Positions 44,110-53,027 of a stretch of 64,000 nucleotides of DNA are shown one piece after another. Source of the DNA: Clostridium thermosuccinogenes (GTDB taxonomy: Bacteria > Bacillota > Clostridia > Acetivibrionales > DSM-5807); NCBI RefSeq assembly GCF_002896855.1, contig NZ_CP021850.1:1389665-1453664 (forward strand), in the 5' to 3' direction. The stretch's first letter is position 1. Every line of letters starts with the position of its first letter. The notes beneath the pieces were generated by a model. It was not told the DNA's origin. It ran no database searches and saw only the letters and a list, made by a program, of their open reading frames with translations. A program made the translations under genes and the position numbers.

Positions 44110-46974
44110 ATGTCAAAAAGTATAAAAACATGGGCGGTCTTATTGACAGCCGCATTGGTATTCCAGGTGTTTTCATTTTTAGTTCCACAACAGGCAAAAG
44201 CAGAAGGGAACATCTACTATGTTGCAACAACAGGTAATGACAATAATTCAGGATCAAAAGACGAGCCTTTTCTTACCATACAGAAGGCAATGGATGTGGC
44301 ATCTCCAGGAGACACTGTATACATAAGGGGAGGTACATATTATATTACCTCACCGATTACCATTACTAAGTCAGGAGAAGCTGGTAAACCTATCACGCTT
44401 GCTGCATATCCTGGTGAGACTCCTGTGATCGACGGACAGAATAAATATCCTGATTTCAATTTTGCAACATATACTTATAACGGACAAACTTATGAACATT
44501 CCTGGGAACCGTTGATAAAGATCCTGGCAAGCCATATAGTAGTTGATGGACTTGAAATAACGAGGTCATATGGTAAAGGTATCGAAGCAGGTAATGTTAC
44601 AGGTGAAATAAGATACTCGGATATTACTGTAAAGAACTGTAAAATACATCATAACTGGGCTACCGCGCTGGAATTTGAGCACCTTGACAACTCCCTGGCT
44701 GATAACAATGAAATATGGCAGAATAACATATTTGCACCCTTCGACAGAAGGCCGGAAGATGTAAGATGGCCGGTTATTTTATTGATCGCAACCTGCAGCC
44801 ATACTACTGTCCAGAATAACAAGATTTATAACAACTGGGGTGAAGCAATAGGCATTTGGTCAAACTTCAGAACGCCTTCACAGATATCGAAATATATAAC
44901 CGTACAGGATAATGAGGTTTTTGACAACTATGCCGTTGAAATATATATAGATCATGGTGCGTATGTCACAGTACAGAGAAACTTGGTATATAAAACCGGC
45001 GATACAACCTTTTACAGGGATGGTGCGCCTTGTGCCGGAATTCTGATATCCGATGAGCTTTATGGAGACGGTACACCCCCTGTAGGTCATCACAGAAAAA
45101 TTATAAATAACTTTGCAAAAGGCAACCTTTCCAACATAGCATACTGGTATCAGGGAGTTGAAGGATCAGCTTTAAATAACGACTTAATTGCTCACAACAC
45201 ATTGGTTGATGCATATAATGACGGCATATACATTGCTGCAGCTGATCATATAAATACAAGAATTGAAAACAACATCATAAAGCAAAGCAGCGGCAATTTA
45301 GTGAGGACCGAACAGGATCCGGAACTGCATTTTTCTCATAACTGTTGGTCCGGAAGTGTTTCAGGAATTGCATCCAGTGCTAATGATGTTATAGGTGATC
45401 CTAAATTAACAGGTGGAGCCTTAGGAGAAAACTATTTCAAACTTAAGAGCGATTCTCCATGTATTGGTGCTGGGAAAGAAATTACCTCGGATGTGCCGTA
45501 TGACTACTTCAATAATTTAAGGTCAGATCCGGACATTGGGGCTCACGAATATAATGGTTCATCACCAACACCTACTCCAGTAATGCTATTTAGTGATGAT
45601 TTCGAGGACGGATATGCTAATGGCTGGACAACAAATTATGGTACATTTTCAGTTGTAAATGACGGAAGCAATAAAGCGTATTATTCCAGTGAATCTGTTG
45701 GAGGAGCAAATTCATATGCCGGCGAGAGTACGTGGGATGATTATACAGTTGAGGCAAAGATAAAAGTCGACAGCTGGGAGGGCACCAACTCAAGAGCTGG
45801 TATAGTAGCAAGGCGCCAGAATTCCAGTAATTATTATCATATGTTTTATAGCAAAAGTGATTCTAAAATAAGCATATATAAATTGCAGGGTGCAAATCAT
45901 ACACTACTGGCATCTTCAAATGTGATTCCAGCACCGTCCACAGGTGTTTATCATACATACAAATTCGAGGTCAGCGGTAACATACTAAAAGCATATCTGG
46001 ATGGCCAGCTGATGGCTACGGCAACAGACGACACATTCACTACTGGAAACATAGCTTGCTATACACACTTTCAGAAAGCATTCTTCGATGACATAAAAGT
46101 TGAAGGACAGGGGGTATCCCCTGAACCAGATTACCTGTTCAAGGAAGCGGAAAGCTACGATTCAAAATTAGGAGACTTGATTGCGCTTAACAGTACGACT
46201 GTAGGGGCAAGCGGAGATGCATATGTAGGATGGACACAAAACAATGATTATCTGGTATTCAGCAATATTGATCTTTCGAAAATAGACTCGGTTGAAACAA
46301 GAACAGCAACAATATATGACGATTCAACCATTGAATTCAGAGCGGGAAGCCCCACAGGAACACTCCTTGGGATCATAAACGTACCCAATACAGGCAGCTG
46401 GGCGGCTGTGGACAAGTGGGCAACTGCTTCTGCAGAGTTTTCTGACGCATCAGGGATTCAGGACATTTATGTAGTATTCAAACGCAGCGGAAGTGGAGTG
46501 GCCGACATTGACTGGATAAAATTCTATCTAAATTCTGATACGCCAGTATCAGGCAATCTGTTAGCCAATCCGGGATTTGAATCCGGCAGCGAAGACTGGG
46601 ATCTTTGGGAAAACGCTTCTATCGTTACCAATAATGCATACAGTGGTTCAAGATGTGTAAGAATTGGCACGGGGATAGGCGGGTTTTCACATAGTACGAT
46701 AACTTCAGGAGTTTATGAAAATACAAATTATTACATTGAAGCATGGGGAAAAGCAGATAGCGGGAACAACATTTATGTGTATGTTGATTGTAGGAACTCA
46801 AGCGGTACTACTATTCAAAGCTTTACGATGCCGATTTTCAATTCGACTTCCTATGTGAAAAATTCTTTACAGTTTACAACACCTGCCGGCACGACGCAAA
46901 TTGCTGTGTGGACATGGAAAAATGGCACATCGGGTTATGTTTATATGGATGATTTTCTTTTGAGGCAGGATTGA
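44110..46974 (+). CDS. Secreted right-handed beta-helix protein with carbohydrate-binding modules
   Basis: 954-residue exported protein. A signal peptide (cleavage near residue 31, after AKA) leads to a parallel beta-helix domain (about 32-470) that begins IYYVATTGNDNNSGSKDEPF, the DUF1565-like opening found in pectate-lyase-fold enzymes of families PL9 and relatives. A TPTP linker near 484 is followed by a LamG-like/DUF1080-type jelly roll (about 490-670), a CBM6-like module (about 673-805, with AEAES-type FKEAESYD and VADIDWIKFY) and a C-terminal CBM4/9-like module (about 815-954, NPGFESGSEDW). It is likely a pectin or hemicellulose lyase or glycosidase; the catalytic residues cannot be assigned by eye. 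It is the only secreted enzyme of the locus. Confidence 0.82.
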   Translation: MSKSIKTWAVLLTAALVFQVFSFLVPQQAKAEGNIYYVATTGNDNNSGSKDEPFLTIQKAMDVASPGDTVYIRGGTYYITSPITITKSGEAGKPITLAAYPGETPVIDGQNKYPDFNFATYTYNGQTYEHSWEPLIKILASHIVVDGLEITRSYGKGIEAGNVTGEIRYSDITVKNCKIHHNWATALEFEHLDNSLADNNEIWQNNIFAPFDRRPEDVRWPVILLIATCSHTTVQNNKIYNNWGEAIGIWSNFRTPSQISKYITVQDNEVFDNYAVEIYIDHGAYVTVQRNLVYKTGDTTFYRDGAPCAGILISDELYGDGTPPVGHHRKIINNFAKGNLSNIAYWYQGVEGSALNNDLIAHNTLVDAYNDGIYIAAADHINTRIENNIIKQSSGNLVRTEQDPELHFSHNCWSGSVSGIASSANDVIGDPKLTGGALGENYFKLKSDSPCIGAGKEITSDVPYDYFNNLRSDPDIGAHEYNGSSPTPTPVMLFSDDFEDGYANGWTTNYGTFSVVNDGSNKAYYSSESVGGANSYAGESTWDDYTVEAKIKVDSWEGTNSRAGIVARRQNSSNYYHMFYSKSDSKISIYKLQGANHTLLASSNVIPAPSTGVYHTYKFEVSGNILKAYLDGQLMATATDDTFTTGNIACYTHFQKAFFDDIKVEGQGVSPEPDYLFKEAESYDSKLGDLIALNSTTVGASGDAYVGWTQNNDYLVFSNIDLSKIDSVETRTATIYDDSTIEFRAGSPTGTLLGIINVPNTGSWAAVDKWATASAEFSDASGIQDIYVVFKRSGSGVADIDWIKFYLNSDTPVSGNLLANPGFESGSEDWDLWENASIVTNNAYSGSRCVRIGTGIGGFSHSTITSGVYENTNYYIEAWGKADSGNNIYVYVDCRNSSGTTIQSFTMPIFNSTSYVKNSLQFTTPAGTTQIAVWTWKNGTSGYVYMDDFLLRQD

Positions 46975-47306
46975 TAAGATACATGCAATAGTAGTAAAGG
47001 TATTGTTTACATTGCCTGCGGAAAAGACGCTTATAATATACCTTAACCATGATGGCATCTTTCTGCTGACTTATTCAAGTACAAAAAGTATTTTATATTT
47101 CGCGTATAATAGAGTTTCTGATTAGTACTCAACTTGGTAAATATTTATGCAGCAACAGCCACATTGTAGTTATATGGCTGTTGCTCCTTTTTATAAAGAG
47201 GGTTTTGAAACGTTAACGCTATAAATTAAAGTTCGTATAGATTGAGTGAATGCAATTGGCAAATGCATTTTACTTCAAGCATGTCTGAATAGGAAACTCC
47301 GTTTAA
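46975..47306. other. Gap after the beta-helix gene
   Basis: No gene. It contains the terminator at 47151-47192 and AT-rich sequence up to the regulatory element at 47307. Confidence 0.55.
47151..47192 (+). terminator. Rho-independent terminator after the beta-helix gene
   Basis: Stem AGCAACAGCCA/TGGCTGTTGCT (11 bp perfect) followed by CC and five T. The core CAACAGCCACATT is shared with the hairpin at 43990. Confidence 0.8.
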
Positions 47307-47362
47307 TTTTCCACCTTTTATAGTTTATTCATCTTACTTACATAGTTGAAATGAAATATTAT
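47307..47362 (+). promoter_or_regulatory. Shared bipartite operator-promoter, copy 2 (catabolic operon)
   Basis: TTTTCCACCTTTTATAGTTT (47307-47326), a 22-base gap, then AAATGAAATATTATTTAAT with TATTAT (47357-47362) as a plausible -10. It matches copy 1 at 40334 in block 1 (19 of 20), in gap length, and in most of block 2. It should drive the catabolic operon from about 47369, leaving a leader of about 236 bases before the first gene. Confidence 0.7.
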
Positions 47363-47604
47363 TTAATTGAAAGGTATACGTATCAAAAACGAAACGAGAA
47401 AAATCAGATCATTCAGTGGTGAAAAGTGCATAAAACAGCAAAATAAAAAATTACATTGGTTGTGATGTGATGCCAATGTATTGCTGCAGCATAGAATCTG
47501 ATAAACTTTTTGAAAAGTTTGTACCAAAGGTGGAAGTATGAAATAAACAATTGGGAATGCAAGTGACTAATGAATGTATTTATTTAATGGTAGGAGGATT
47601 AGAG
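47363..47604. other. Long leader of the catabolic operon
   Basis: About 240 bases between the putative promoter and the first gene. It contains a good ribosome binding site followed by a three-codon frame (ATG AAA TAA near 47538) and in-frame alternative starts at 47551 and 47557. No riboswitch or terminator was recognised. Confidence 0.4.
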
Positions 47605-48996
47605 GTGCTGAAATGTGAAAAGACGATTGGGGAGCCTGTAAAGTTACATCCTGAGAACAAGCGGTATTTCTATTATAACGGTAAGCCGATGGTGCTGATC
47701 ACATCCGGTGAAGATTATGGTTCAATATTGAACCTTGATTTCAATTATTCCATTTATCTTGACGAACTTAAAAGTCATAGATTAAACCATGCCAGGGTAT
47801 TTTCAGGTGTTTACAGGGAAATACCGGGTGTTTCTTTCAATGTGGAGGGAAATGCTATCGCACCTCTGAAAGGACGATACATCTGCCCCTGGGCTCGCAG
47901 CAGCAAACCTGGCGCGGATGACGGAGGAAATCTGTATGATCTGGATGTCTGGAATGAAGAGTATTTTAAGCGTCTAAAGGATTTTATGCGACAGGCCCAG
48001 GACAAAGGAATTATAGTTGAATTTGTCCTGTTTTGCACTTTCTATTTTAATTACTTTGGTAATGACCTATGGCAGATATGTCCATTGAATAATCGCAATA
48101 ACATAAACGGAACTGAGGAAGTAGAAGCGCATGAAGTATATAAACTCCGAAATAAAAGGCTGATGGAATATCAAGAAAAGATGGTTTCAAAGCTTGTACA
48201 TGAGTTGAATGAATTTGATAATCTGTTCTATGAAGTTCTGAATGAGCCATGGAACGATAATATTGACATGGAATGGCAGCAGCATATTGTAAAACTGATT
48301 GTTTCTGAAGAAGCAATGCTTCCGAAGAAACATTTAATATCAATGGATGTAGCCTGCGGATTTGAGAAAATCAAGGAACCATATGAAAATGTATCAATAT
48401 ATAATTTTCATTATGCTTCTTCGTCGACGGCTATTGAAAACCAGCATTTGAACAAGGTCATAGGTTATAATGAGACCGGTTTTTGCGGACAGGATGATTA
48501 TATCTACCGCACTCAAGCCTGGGAGTTTATGCTTTCAGGAGGAGCTCTTTTCAATAACATTGATTATTCCTTTTCCCCCGGTTTCGAGGACGGAACTTTT
48601 AAGTATGGACCTAATCAGCCTGGAGGCGGAAGCAAGCAATTAAGAAAACAATTGGGAATATTGAAGACTTTTCTTGATTCTCTTGATTTTATTCATATGA
48701 CACCTGATAACTCACCGGTAATAAAGCTTTATGCAAACTGTCCATCATTGTATATGATGCATGACGATGGTAATCAATATGCAGGGTATATAAGAGCTTA
48801 TGGTATCATCTCCATATCTCTTGATGTTCCAGCAGGAATTTATACAGTAGAATGGATAGACCCTGTGTCCGGAAGTATATTGAAGTCTGAAGAAAGATTT
48901 AGTGACGATGGTGTATTGAACTTGGAAGCTCCAAATGGCATGTATAATGAACTGGCTTTTAAAGTCTTAAGAAAGCAGCAGAAGGAGGCACTATGA
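47605..48996 (+). CDS. Cytosolic clan GH-A glycoside hydrolase, family not assigned
   Basis: 463-residue TIM-barrel enzyme. Signs of clan GH-A are FYEVLNEPW (near residue 208, Glu of the NEP motif as acid/base) and IGYNETGF (near 288, Glu as nucleophile). The N-terminus KLHPENKRYFYYNGKPMVLI resembles DUF4038/GH140-type enzymes, so it may be a distant relative of the protein at 53028. No signal peptide. A C-terminal beta-sandwich (about 375-455) is likely. The GTG at 47605 is chosen because TAGGAGG precedes it by seven bases; starts at 47551 and 47557 lack a site. It is the first gene of the catabolic operon. Confidence 0.8.
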   Translation: MLKCEKTIGEPVKLHPENKRYFYYNGKPMVLITSGEDYGSILNLDFNYSIYLDELKSHRLNHARVFSGVYREIPGVSFNVEGNAIAPLKGRYICPWARSSKPGADDGGNLYDLDVWNEEYFKRLKDFMRQAQDKGIIVEFVLFCTFYFNYFGNDLWQICPLNNRNNINGTEEVEAHEVYKLRNKRLMEYQEKMVSKLVHELNEFDNLFYEVLNEPWNDNIDMEWQQHIVKLIVSEEAMLPKKHLISMDVACGFEKIKEPYENVSIYNFHYASSSTAIENQHLNKVIGYNETGFCGQDDYIYRTQAWEFMLSGGALFNNIDYSFSPGFEDGTFKYGPNQPGGGSKQLRKQLGILKTFLDSLDFIHMTPDNSPVIKLYANCPSLYMMHDDGNQYAGYIRAYGIISISLDVPAGIYTVEWIDPVSGSILKSEERFSDDGVLNLEAPNGMYNELAFKVLRKQQKEAL

Positions 48997-49034
48997 TGGA
49001 TAGGAAGTTAACCATATAAAAGAAGAAGGTGTGT

Positions 49035-49411
49035 GTGAAAAGAATTACCATATCATAAACCAAAGATTACTTTGAGGTAGATGGGAGGCCTTTTTTTATC
49101 AGGCAGACACTGTCTGGGCTGCTTTATATAATGCTCCCATGGAAGATTGGCAGGAATATCTCGACTATAGAAAAATGTAAGGGTTCAATGCCTTGCAGAT
49201 GATAATAATACCGATAACCAATGATCAAAGTGAATCGAATCTGAATATCAAGCCGTTTTTGGTGAATATGGAGAAAGTCGTTATATATGTACCGTTCAAC
49301 ATTGATGCAAAAGTGGATTTTGATGCAGGCCTGTATTACTGGACGATGTTCCGCCTGGAAAAAAGCTGGTGGGTAAACCTGAAACAAGTTATAAAGATGG
49401 AATTTCAATGA
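49035..49411 (+). pseudogene. Decayed DUF4038/GH140-like gene remnant
   Basis: Translated with frame correction, the segment reads YFEVDGRPFF, then YQADTVWAALYNAPM, EDWQEYLDYRKM, stop, GFNALQMIIIP. This parallels the N-terminus of the GH140-like protein at 53028 (YLVDQNNKPFFYHGDTCW, YLEDRKQKGFTVIQVQLLP). Lesions are an in-frame TAA at 49056, a frameshift at the seven-T run 49091-49097, and a TAA at 49178. Only about the first quarter of the family is left. GTG at 49035 after GAAGG was probably the start. It sits in the operon between intact genes. Confidence 0.75.
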
Positions 49412-49578
49412 TAAATATGCATGAGTTTAATGCTGAAGATATGTTGATGATAGGATTAAGGAAAAAATCATAGCAACTTGGTAATTAGCAATGAGGATAA
49501 TCTTTTTTGTGGACTTACCTTTTGCAAAAAGAGTCATTAAAACAAACTTCTATAATTTTCAGAATGTTGGTGGTTATT

Positions 49579-50520
49579 TTGAAAAGCGCTTCTTTTAGGG
49601 ATGCTTTGGGAAAAGCATTGGTTGAGATGGGAAAAGCATACCAGTCTATGGTGGTTATAACCCCTGATCTTGCTAAAGCAGTACGTATTACGGAATACAA
49701 GAAATTATATCCGGAAAGATTTATTTCGGTGGGAATCAGTGAAGCAGACTGCATATCAGTAGCAGCAGGGCTTGCAACTGTAGGTCTAATCCCTGTTGTT
49801 ACAGGTTTTGCCATGTTTGTTGCAGAAAAGCCTTTTGAGCAAATACGCAATTCCATTTCCTATCCCTGTCTGAATGTAAAAATATTTGCAACCCATGGAG
49901 GAATTAGTGTTGGGAGGGACGGTGCAACTCATCAGGCCATTGAGGATATTGCCATTATGAGGACTTTGCCGAATTTCTCGGTAATAACAGCGGTGGATGC
50001 AACAGAAACCAAAGCTGCTATAAAAGCTGCTTTGAAGCATAAGGGTCCAGTATACCTGCGACTTGGAAGGGATCAGGCAGAAACTATTTATAACCAAGAA
50101 AAGGAATTTGTCATCGGGCAGTGTGATGTCTTAAAACAGGGGAAAGATGCGACGATTATTGCCTGCGGGCTCATGGTCGCTGAGGCTTTAAAGGCGGAAT
50201 CTGCACTGCGTGAGGAAAGGATAAATGTCCGGGTTATAAATATGCACAGCATAAAACCACTGGACGAAGAGGCTGTAATGAAGGCTGCATTAGAAACCGG
50301 TGCTATTGTAACAGCCGAAGACCACACACGGATCGGCGGACTGGGAGGAGCTGTAGCAGAAATGCTGGTTAGAAACTGTCCTGTACCAATGGAGCAGGTT
50401 GCAGTAGAGGATTGCTTTGCAGAATCAGGCTCACAGGATGAGCTTTATCAAAAATACGGGTTAACTGCTGACAGGATTGTTGAAGCAGTTAAAAAAGTAA
50501 TGGCAAGAAAAAATGTTTAG
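49579..50520 (+). CDS. Transketolase, C-terminal subunit (split enzyme)
   Basis: 313-residue protein covering the pyrimidine-binding and C-terminal domains of transketolase. Motifs are FISVGISEADCISVAAGLA (with the Glu that activates thiamine diphosphate), FAMFVAEKPFEQIRNSI, THGGISVGRDGATHQAIEDIA and the C-terminal domain with TAEDHTRIGGLGGAVAE. It pairs with the downstream N-terminal subunit. The start is uncertain: TTG at 49579 follows GGTGG and gives MKSASFRDALGKAL; ATG 49564 and a start at 49507 lack sites. In a pentose locus it would either be a housekeeping-like transketolase or the two-subunit apulose-4-phosphate transketolase. Confidence 0.88.
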   Translation: MKSASFRDALGKALVEMGKAYQSMVVITPDLAKAVRITEYKKLYPERFISVGISEADCISVAAGLATVGLIPVVTGFAMFVAEKPFEQIRNSISYPCLNVKIFATHGGISVGRDGATHQAIEDIAIMRTLPNFSVITAVDATETKAAIKAALKHKGPVYLRLGRDQAETIYNQEKEFVIGQCDVLKQGKDATIIACGLMVAEALKAESALREERINVRVINMHSIKPLDEEAVMKAALETGAIVTAEDHTRIGGLGGAVAEMLVRNCPVPMEQVAVEDCFAESGSQDELYQKYGLTADRIVEAVKKVMARKNV

Positions 50521-50567
50521 CAAATATGTATGTAGAATCAGACAAGAATACGAAAGGAAGTTTTGCT

Positions 50568-51398
50568 ATGGAGTATAGTGATAAGGACATAGAACAGCTG
50601 CAGCTAAAGTGTAAAGAAATAAGACGGGATATATTAAATATGATATACAACGTTCAATCAGGTCATGGCGGTGGATCGTTATCAATTGTGGAAATATTGG
50701 TGGCACTTTATCATAAAAAACTTAAGGTGAATCCTAAGATTCCACAGTGGGAAGATAGGGATCGTTTTATTTTGTCCAAAGGCCACTGTACTCCTGCATA
50801 TTATGCAGTTCTTGCAGACATGGGCTATTTTCCTCATGAAGATCTTATGACTTCCTATAGAGTAATCAATGGCAGACTGCAGGGACATCCTGATATGAAG
50901 AAAACACTGGGAGTTGACATGTCAACAGGTTCCCTGGGTATCGGACTTTCGGCAGGCTGTGGTATGGCTTTAGGGGCGAAGATAAAGAAAAAGGACTTCA
51001 GGGTATATGTTCTGATAGGAGACGGTGAGACAAATGAGGGCCAGATTTGGGAAGCAGCAAAGACGGCAGCGCATTATAAGCTTGAAAATCTCACTGCTAT
51101 AGTTGACGTTAATGAATATCAGAATGACGGTGCAACAAAGGAAGAAATGGATATGTCACCTTTGGGTGCAAAATGGGAGGCTTTTGGATGGAAAGTGCTG
51201 GAAGTAGACGGCCATGATCTAAGGCAAATTTTAGCAGCCTTTGATAAGGCGCAGGAATGCAGGTCAGGACCTAGTGTGATTATTTGCCATACGGTCAAAT
51301 GCAAAGGTGTCTCATTTATGGAGCAAGACAAGGTGAAATACCATGGAGCACCGTTAAATTACGAGCAATTGCAGCAGGCATTATCAGAGATTGGATGA
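50568..51398 (+). CDS. Transketolase, N-terminal subunit (split enzyme)
   Basis: 276-residue protein with the thiamine diphosphate pyrophosphate-binding domain: GHGGGSLSIVEILVALY, SKGHCTPAYYAVLAD, the GDGETNEGQIWEAA motif ending with VDVNEYQNDG (Mg-binding Asp and Asn). ATG at 50568 follows AAAGGAAG; an earlier in-frame ATG at 50526 has no site. It transfers a two-carbon ketol unit together with the preceding subunit. The C subunit gene comes first, which is the reverse of the usual N-then-C order. Its end is 19 bp before the kinase start. Confidence 0.9.
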   Translation: MEYSDKDIEQLQLKCKEIRRDILNMIYNVQSGHGGGSLSIVEILVALYHKKLKVNPKIPQWEDRDRFILSKGHCTPAYYAVLADMGYFPHEDLMTSYRVINGRLQGHPDMKKTLGVDMSTGSLGIGLSAGCGMALGAKIKKKDFRVYVLIGDGETNEGQIWEAAKTAAHYKLENLTAIVDVNEYQNDGATKEEMDMSPLGAKWEAFGWKVLEVDGHDLRQILAAFDKAQECRSGPSVIICHTVKCKGVSFMEQDKVKYHGAPLNYEQLQQALSEIG

Positions 51399-51417
51399 TG
51401 GAAGCATGGAGGGAATT

Positions 51418-52953
51418 ATGCAGCATCAATATTTAATAGGAATTGATATCGGAACATCAGGATGCAAATCGGTTATTGTTAACGAATTAGGCAAAATAAT
51501 TTCAGAAGCTTATTATGAATATGGCATGTCCACTTCTGAGCCGGGATGGTGTGAACAGGACCCTGAGGATTGGTGGCGGGCAGTTAAGATCACTGTTGGT
51601 CGACTTTTGAAAGATTTTCCTTCTGTTCAAAGTATAAAAGGTATAGGCTTATGCGGACAGATGCACGGTATGGTATTACTGGACAGTAAAGGGGATGTAA
51701 TAAGACCATGCATATTGTGGTGTGATCAGAGAAATGAAAAACAATGCCAGGATATTCAGGAACGTGTCGGTGGAGTAGCTGGACTTCTGAAACTCACAAG
51801 CAATAAAATGCTAACTGGGTATACCGGTGGTAAGATTTTATGGACGATGGAGAATGAACCAGCAAACTTTGAGAAAACCAGAATCATATTGAACCCGAAA
51901 GACTACATTAGATTCCGGCTTACCGGAGAATATGCCACTGAAGTATCCGATGCGTCGGGAACAGGTTTGTTTGATGTAAAAAACAGGAAGTGGTCAGATG
52001 AGCTCTTATCAATTCTGGGAATTTCAAAGGAATTACTGCCTTCATGCTATGAATCAATTGAAATAAGTGGTAGATTGTCTAACAACGCTGCAGAGGAATT
52101 AAAACTGCCTTATGGTCTGCCGGTTGTAGGAGGTGGAGGGGATGCAATTGTCCAATCCATAGGCTCAGGTTTGGTGAAAAGCGGTGTGATGGGAGCTACC
52201 ATTGGTACAGGAGGACAGGTCACTGCAAATTTGGACAGCTGTTGTAACAACCCTGAGGGTAAGCTTCAGATATTTTGCAATGTAATTCCCGGAAAGTGGC
52301 ATGCTATGGGTGTTATGCTCACTGCCGGCGGTGCCTTTAAATGGTTGAAGAATTTGCTTTATGAAGACATGAAAGAGATCGACAGTAGAACAGGAAATGT
52401 TTTTGAAATGATGGACAAAAAAGCAGAAAATGTCCCGGTTGGTTCAGAAAGACTCTTTTTTTTGCCGTACCTTAACGGGGAACGATGTCCGCATAATGAT
52501 CCATATGCGCGGGGGGCTTTTGTGGGATTGAATCTAAGACACAAAAAACCTCATCTTATAAGAAGTGTGCTGGAAGGGGTAGCCTTTGGGCTTAGAGATC
52601 TGTCTGAAGTGATAATGGAACTGGGAATAACTCCTAAAAGAATATATGCATCTGGTGGAGGAGCAAACAGCAATTTATGGCGGCAGATAATTGCTGAAAT
52701 CTTAAACATGGATGTATACACTATGAATACTGCGGCTTTTGGTGGTGCTTACGGGGCTGCTTTGCTCGCTGGCGTAGGAACTAATACCTGGGCTTCAGTT
52801 GAAGAAGCAGCAATGGTAATGAAAGTGAAAACGAAAAACCATCCTGAAAACGAAAACACTGTTAAATATAATTCATTATTCCCGATTTACAAGCAGTTGT
52901 ACGGGTCTCTTAAAGAAGATTTCAGAAAAATATCCAAAATAGCAGAGGTGTAA
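51418..52953 (+). CDS. FGGY family carbohydrate kinase (xylulokinase-like)
   Basis: 511-residue kinase of the FGGY family. Motifs are LIGIDIGTSGCKSVIVN (phosphate 1), GLCGQMHGMVLLD, PCILWCDQRN (catalytic region), GGGGDAIVQSIGSG, and the C-terminal ASGGGANSNLWRQIIAEIL. The best known match is D-xylulose kinase (XylB), but D-apulose kinase (AptK) belongs to the same family and cannot be told apart by eye. The ATG at 51418 follows GGAGGG closely; ATG 51406 is an alternative. Directly coupled to the split transketolase genes, which suggests the kinase makes the substrate or a product-related ketopentose phosphate. Confidence 0.88.
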   Translation: MQHQYLIGIDIGTSGCKSVIVNELGKIISEAYYEYGMSTSEPGWCEQDPEDWWRAVKITVGRLLKDFPSVQSIKGIGLCGQMHGMVLLDSKGDVIRPCILWCDQRNEKQCQDIQERVGGVAGLLKLTSNKMLTGYTGGKILWTMENEPANFEKTRIILNPKDYIRFRLTGEYATEVSDASGTGLFDVKNRKWSDELLSILGISKELLPSCYESIEISGRLSNNAAEELKLPYGLPVVGGGGDAIVQSIGSGLVKSGVMGATIGTGGQVTANLDSCCNNPEGKLQIFCNVIPGKWHAMGVMLTAGGAFKWLKNLLYEDMKEIDSRTGNVFEMMDKKAENVPVGSERLFFLPYLNGERCPHNDPYARGAFVGLNLRHKKPHLIRSVLEGVAFGLRDLSEVIMELGITPKRIYASGGGANSNLWRQIIAEILNMDVYTMNTAAFGGAYGAALLAGVGTNTWASVEEAAMVMKVKTKNHPENENTVKYNSLFPIYKQLYGSLKEDFRKISKIAEV

Positions 52954-53027
52954 TATAAAAAAATTAAAAAACACCATAAAAACTTGCTGTTTGCTTTCAT
53001 AGCTATAGACTTGGAGGTAAAAGGATT

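Noticed and set aside
49193-49411. Stand-alone 72-residue gene
   Set aside because: Sequence upstream in other frames continues the homology to the GH140-like family, so it is part of a pseudogene.
51418-52953. Naming the kinase xylB outright
   Set aside because: FGGY kinases for xylulose and apulose cannot be distinguished by inspection, and the neighbourhood favours a rare pentose.
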